NCBI GenBank assembly: GCA_902772675.1
Contig: CACYBN010000042.1
Location: forward strand, 1 to 12,718
DNA: 12,718 nucleotides
Reading direction: 5' to 3'
Source of the DNA: an uncultured Erysipelotrichaceae bacterium
Lineage (GTDB): Bacteria > Bacillota_I > Bacilli_A > RF39 > UBA660
Shown one piece after another: positions 12,708 to 12,718 of the stretch. The notes beneath the pieces were generated by a model. That model did not search any database. It worked only from the letters and a program-made list of their open reading frames with translations, and was not told where the DNA came from. Made by a program: the position numbers and the translations under genes. Position 1 is the stretch's first letter. Every line of letters begins with the position of its first letter.

Positions 12708-12718
12708 ATTATCACCTA

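Overview
The window is very AT-rich and densely packed. Almost every gene is on the minus strand; the one clear plus-strand gene is a TetR regulator. TGA is read as a stop: it ends the gene at 4587-5345, and all Trp codons I checked are TGG. This argues against a Mycoplasma-type code. Strong AGGAGG/GGTGAT Shine-Dalgarno (SD) sites, a CIRCE-like heat-shock operator, an S-box (SAM-I) riboswitch and Firmicutes-type protein families suggest a low-GC monoderm Bacillota, such as an uncultured gut Bacilli/Erysipelotrichia or RF39-like lineage. That placement is inferred, not proven.

Layout from left to right, reading minus-strand units. (1) At 1-120 lie a consensus promoter and most of a SAM-I riboswitch, whose target gene lies off the left edge. 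(2) At 146-1603 a DUF3137 membrane protein and LemA form a two-gene operon ending in a terminator. (3) At 1624-1737 an orphan 3' coding remnant keeps its own terminator. (4) At 1783-2937 is a membrane-anchored VanY-type D,D-carboxypeptidase. (5) At 2991-3544 is a small heat-shock protein with a sigma-A promoter inside a degenerate CIRCE element. (6) At 3558-5345 an operon holds a PF06541 membrane protein, an unrecognised Cys-cluster protein, and a half-length cation/Ca2+ antiporter with an in-frame amber codon, called here a pseudogene. (7) At 5411-9269 is a two-gene operon: an MMPL/HAE3-type RND exporter and, translationally coupled to it, a secreted long-helical protein with LxxG repeats and a block of TAxx tetrads. 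It is divergent from tetR (9376-9969). The two promoters are back to back, and their -35 boxes form the two arms of one palindrome. (8) At 9980-12707 an operon encodes cardiolipin synthase, a DUF1003 membrane protein and the tRNA t6A dehydratase TcdA. It converges on tetR at a shared bidirectional terminator.

Most of the window concerns the cell envelope: wall trimming, cardiolipin synthesis, hydrophobic-compound export, LemA/DUF3137. The best candidate for an under-described system is the tetR / MMPL / secreted-helix cassette. It looks like a self-regulated efflux unit in which the secreted protein may act as a wall-spanning or extracellular partner of the pump. The regulatory wiring can be read from the sequence; the partner role is inference.

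Recurring local style: several unit-leading genes start with the same box, TGATAATATG, with a TATAAT hexamer 12-16 bases ahead of the ATG. Terminator hairpins begin right at stop codons. No tRNA, rRNA, CRISPR array, insertion sequence or origin was seen. No gene-free gap exceeds about 200 bases.
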